A stretch of 64,000 nt of DNA from GCA-2737725 sp965229355 (GTDB lineage: Bacteria > Pseudomonadota > Alphaproteobacteria > Rhodospirillales > Rhodospirillaceae), in the NCBI GenBank assembly GCA_965229355.1, contig OZ245869.1:1860001-1924000 (forward strand), in the 5' to 3' direction. Position numbers and translations under genes: made by a program. Numbering within the stretch: the first letter of the stretch is position 1; each line of letters starts with the position of its first letter. Under the pieces are notes generated by a model that had not been told where the DNA came from, did not search any database, and worked only from the letters and a program-made list of their open reading frames with translations. Positions 61,617 to 64,000 of the stretch are shown here, in pieces.

Positions 61617-63209
61617 TTAATTTAAGAATTCTTGGAAGATGCCGTTAAACGCCCAACGTGCATCATCGTCACAGTGTTCGATGTTGTCTTCGCATTTTTT
61701 GAAAGCAACACGCTGCAAGGCTGATACATCATCCAGTTTGAAACCAAAAGATTCAAAAGCCATCGCGGGCAGCAGTACAATGTCCAACGGCTTGTCGCCG
61801 CGCGCGCTGGTGGGCGTTTGCGCACAGTCAAAGTTCACGCAGCGCACATCGTAGTTGGTGTAATACCACTTCGAACGGTCGGTCAAAAAGCGCGCCGAGA
61901 ATTCCGGTTGGTGATCACCAAAGGCAACCACGCCTGTGGGGCGGCCACGGTCTTTCAAGGCCGACAACAAGTCGCCGTAGGCTTGGTCACTATCGGCAAA
62001 CCGCTTCACATAATCCGACATCGGATCATCTACATTGTGCGGGCCGTGCTGGGCGATCGTCAGGATCATTGCAATCACGGGCTGTTTGCTTTCGGCGACT
62101 TTGTCCAAGGCTGCTTTGTAAAACACCGCATCAGGTGTTTTCCAGTCCCAACCCTTGCTAATGCCTAATGTCACAGGATCGTAAAACTCATCCACGCCAA
62201 TCGACGTGTAAAAGCCGCGCCCGTTGATGAAGCTTCCCGGCACCGGGTAGAACACCATGGTTTTGTAGCCCAGCGCTTTGAGCATCGTAAAAATTGAGCG
62301 CTTAATGCGGCCTTCAAGCTGATGGAACACATACAGGCCATCGCTACCGAATTCCTGCGGGCGCATTTGGGTCGCTACAGAAAACTCGCTGCGCCACGTG
62401 CCGCCCGCGAAGGTGTGCACATGCAAGCGGCCTGTATTCTGGAAATTGCTGTTCGGGTCTTGCGCAAATAAATGTTCCGGCTGGTGCGGATGGTCCAGCA
62501 CGTTGGGGTGCATGGTGGTTTCTTGCAGGATGAAGAACATATCCGGCAACAAGGTTTTGGGCGGCTTTAACCCAGCATAACCGGCGTTGTTGGTTTGCAC
62601 TTGGGCGAGCGTATGTAATTCCGGCTTCGGGATATGGGCTGATTTCACAAAGGCACGAATGCTGGGGCTGTTCAGCTCTTGGTCCCAATCAACCATGTTC
62701 CGCGTTGGCATTTGGGCGGCCACCAAGCAGCCTACAGCCACAACACTTAACGCGCTTAAGCCAATTTTTTCATGCTTGTTGAAGTTTTCGCGCAACGAAA
62801 AGTTGCCGCGCATGATTGCGTAAAAATAAACGCCAATCACAGCGACGCCGAGTACACAGCCTGATGCAATGCGCCAATCGTTATACGCCAGCATCAACAC
62901 GTTCTGGCGTAAGAACAAGTGGTCGTATGTCACCAGCGGCACACCTGCGATGGTGAACTTTACTGCGCTGATCAGCACCATCAACAGCGCGGGAATAGCG
63001 GCCAATGCCCATACAGTCAGGGGCTTCTTGCCGCGCGCGCACGCCAGCGCAAAGAACGGCGCCATGATAATCGCGATAAACGGATCGCGCAGCACCACGG
63101 TATAAAGCACGGCGGCACCAAGCGTGATGTAAGTCAGCGCGGTTTTAACGCGCGCAACTTTTATGCTCGGGCCAGTTTGATGAAGCTCAGTATCCGCGCT
63201 GTTACGCAC
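61617..63209 (-). CDS. LTA synthase/sulfatase family membrane protein
   Basis: A 530-residue protein with about five N-terminal helices (up to about 165) and an extracytoplasmic sulfatase-fold domain. Metal/nucleophile residues: E230 (LQETTMH), T271 (FAGGTWRSEFSVAT), IAQHGPH and VVAFGDHQPEF. The Thr nucleophile is the form of lipoteichoic-acid synthases and OpgB/MdoB phosphoglycerol transferases, so transfer of phosphoglycerol or phosphoethanolamine to an envelope lipid or glycan is inferred. Its start overlaps the methyltransferase stop by 8 bp, showing cotranscription. The kinase gene is downstream. Confidence 0.85.
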   Translation of the reverse strand: MRNSADTELHQTGPSIKVARVKTALTYITLGAAVLYTVVLRDPFIAIIMAPFFALACARGKKPLTVWALAAIPALLMVLISAVKFTIAGVPLVTYDHLFLRQNVLMLAYNDWRIASGCVLGVAVIGVYFYAIMRGNFSLRENFNKHEKIGLSALSVVAVGCLVAAQMPTRNMVDWDQELNSPSIRAFVKSAHIPKPELHTLAQVQTNNAGYAGLKPPKTLLPDMFFILQETTMHPNVLDHPHQPEHLFAQDPNSNFQNTGRLHVHTFAGGTWRSEFSVATQMRPQEFGSDGLYVFHQLEGRIKRSIFTMLKALGYKTMVFYPVPGSFINGRGFYTSIGVDEFYDPVTLGISKGWDWKTPDAVFYKAALDKVAESKQPVIAMILTIAQHGPHNVDDPMSDYVKRFADSDQAYGDLLSALKDRGRPTGVVAFGDHQPEFSARFLTDRSKWYYTNYDVRCVNFDCAQTPTSARGDKPLDIVLLPAMAFESFGFKLDDVSALQRVAFKKCEDNIEHCDDDARWAFNGIFQEFLN

Positions 63210-63834
63210 GAGCGTCTCCGTTGTTGGAATAACGCCATACGAAAGCAGGCGGAAGGTTCAGCAATTCCACGCCAACACATTGGCCGTGCGGGAACACATC
63301 TTTAAAGGGATCGTGCGGGAAGTAGGTGTACGTCACCATGCTTGCCACCGTTCCAGCCAGCCGCGCGTGGCGCAGGCTATTTTTCAGTTTTTCAAATTCA
63401 GGATTGTTCACACTGGGGATCGAACTCACCACCAGCGTCGGTGTTTTCAATTCGCTTAAAGCCGCCAGCGCGCATTGATCTGAAATCTTGCGACCTGGGA
63501 AAATGCTTTTCAAATGGGCAAAGCGTGTGGCCTCGCGCTCGATGCTGACGGTACGCTCGGGCAACATAGTTGTGAGTGCCCCGTAACCGGCACCCAATTC
63601 CAAAATGGGCAGATCAGTCTGGCCCACGGCGTTGGCCATGCGCTTGGCCAGCCAGCGCGATGATTCGCAGACCGCGCCAATAGACCCGTACTTGGACAAC
63701 AAGGCCGCGAAAGGTGAGGCAGCCTTTTTGGCAGGCGCATGCGCGACCTGAATCGAACCTAACAGTTCCATATGACCCAACCCGTCCTCCACCCCAATGC
63801 CGTGGAACGTAGTCATATAAGCTTCATATGACAA
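63202..63834 (-). CDS. PmtA-like class I SAM methyltransferase
   Basis: A 210-residue SAM methyltransferase. SAM loop ELGAGYGALTTML (about 79-91), the acidic SIEREATRFAHL, and LVVSSIPSVNNPEFEKL, the latter matching the SxLP-type motif of PmtA and rRNA adenine dimethylase-like proteins. PmtA methylates phosphatidylethanolamine to phosphatidylcholine; the lipid neighbourhood fits but a different acceptor is possible. Start is uncertain: ATGs at 63834, 63816 and 63771 (MELLGSIQV) are in frame, none with a good ribosome site. It overlaps the LTA-synthase-like gene, which follows it in one operon. Confidence 0.72.
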   Translation of the reverse strand: MSYEAYMTTFHGIGVEDGLGHMELLGSIQVAHAPAKKAASPFAALLSKYGSIGAVCESSRWLAKRMANAVGQTDLPILELGAGYGALTTMLPERTVSIEREATRFAHLKSIFPGRKISDQCALAALSELKTPTLVVSSIPSVNNPEFEKLKNSLRHARLAGTVASMVTYTYFPHDPFKDVFPHGQCVGVELLNLPPAFVWRYSNNGDARA

Positions 63835-64000
63835 TCTTATGACGCTTAAATTCGGCCTATGCCTTTGAAGTTCTTATATTTTGGTGCACTGCACACGCCC
63901 ATTAAGGCAGATCTGACATAATCTCTATATCTGGTGCTGCGCGGCGGCCATAAGGGGCTAGGTTTGCGGGGTAGAAAAGCCTTGTAACACTGTGACTTGA
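63835..64000. other. Right-edge intergenic segment
   Basis: About 165 bp upstream of the methyltransferase gene with no recognisable gene; it presumably carries that operon's promoter, but no clear hexamers were found. Confidence 0.4.

Overview
The window looks like chromosomal DNA of a Gram-negative alphaproteobacterium. Evidence: a phaR/phaC/phaA/phaB polyhydroxybutyrate locus, the gene order kdsD-lptC-lptA-lptB-rpoN-ptsN, an NDUFA9-like complex I protein, a PraR/SinR-type XRE regulator, lptF-lptG, and a Caulobacter-type ceramide operon. Genes are packed tightly on both strands, with many overlapping or near-overlapping stops and starts. I see no insertion sequence, prophage, CRISPR array, rRNA or origin. 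One tRNA (Leu, CAG) is present.

Layout. 0-2.5 kb: two divergent membrane proteins resembling GT-C glycosyltransferases; the left one runs off the window. 2.8-6.1 kb: a secreted subtilisin with a duplicated C-terminal domain, a glutathione transferase and a small membrane protein. 6.3-9.6 kb: queA-tgt-queG (late queuosine synthesis). 9.6-16.4 kb: an XRE regulator, then phaR, a phaE-like gene overlapping phaC, phaA, a MATE pump and phaB. 16.5-21 kb: a four-gene ceramide operon (acyl-ACP synthetase, reductase, carrier protein, serine palmitoyltransferase). 22-24.4 kb: a bufferin-type RiPP operon with two DUF2282 precursors, a DUF692 (MNIO) enzyme and a DUF2063 partner. 24.4-36.6 kb: metabolic and hypothetical genes, including an acyl-CoA synthetase, an Lrp regulator divergent from an E1-like 2-oxoacid dehydrogenase, a TonB-like protein, a two-domain VOC protein and an AbrB-type membrane protein. 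36.7-43.6 kb: ptsN, rpoN, lptB, lptA, lptC, kdsD, rnd and tRNA-Leu. 43.8-54 kb: NDUFA9-like protein, uppP, gltD-gltB, a small exported protein and an M17 aminopeptidase. 54-56.2 kb: a TAXI binding protein and gloB. 56.2-63.8 kb: an envelope-lipid region with a lipid kinase overlapping a Tam41-like nucleotidyltransferase, lptF-lptG, a second lipid kinase, an LTA-synthase-like sulfatase-fold protein and a PmtA-like methyltransferase.

How it fits together. Much of the window concerns the cell envelope: LPS export (Lpt proteins and KdsD), undecaprenyl recycling, ceramide synthesis, and lipid kinase/phospho-head-group enzymes. The most interesting systems are the two-precursor bufferin operon with structured leader DNA, the kinase-cytidylyltransferase pair that may activate diacylglycerol or ceramide, and a PHB locus with a long out-of-frame gene overlap and candidate PhaR operators. 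All assignments rest on reading motifs by eye; no database search was run.
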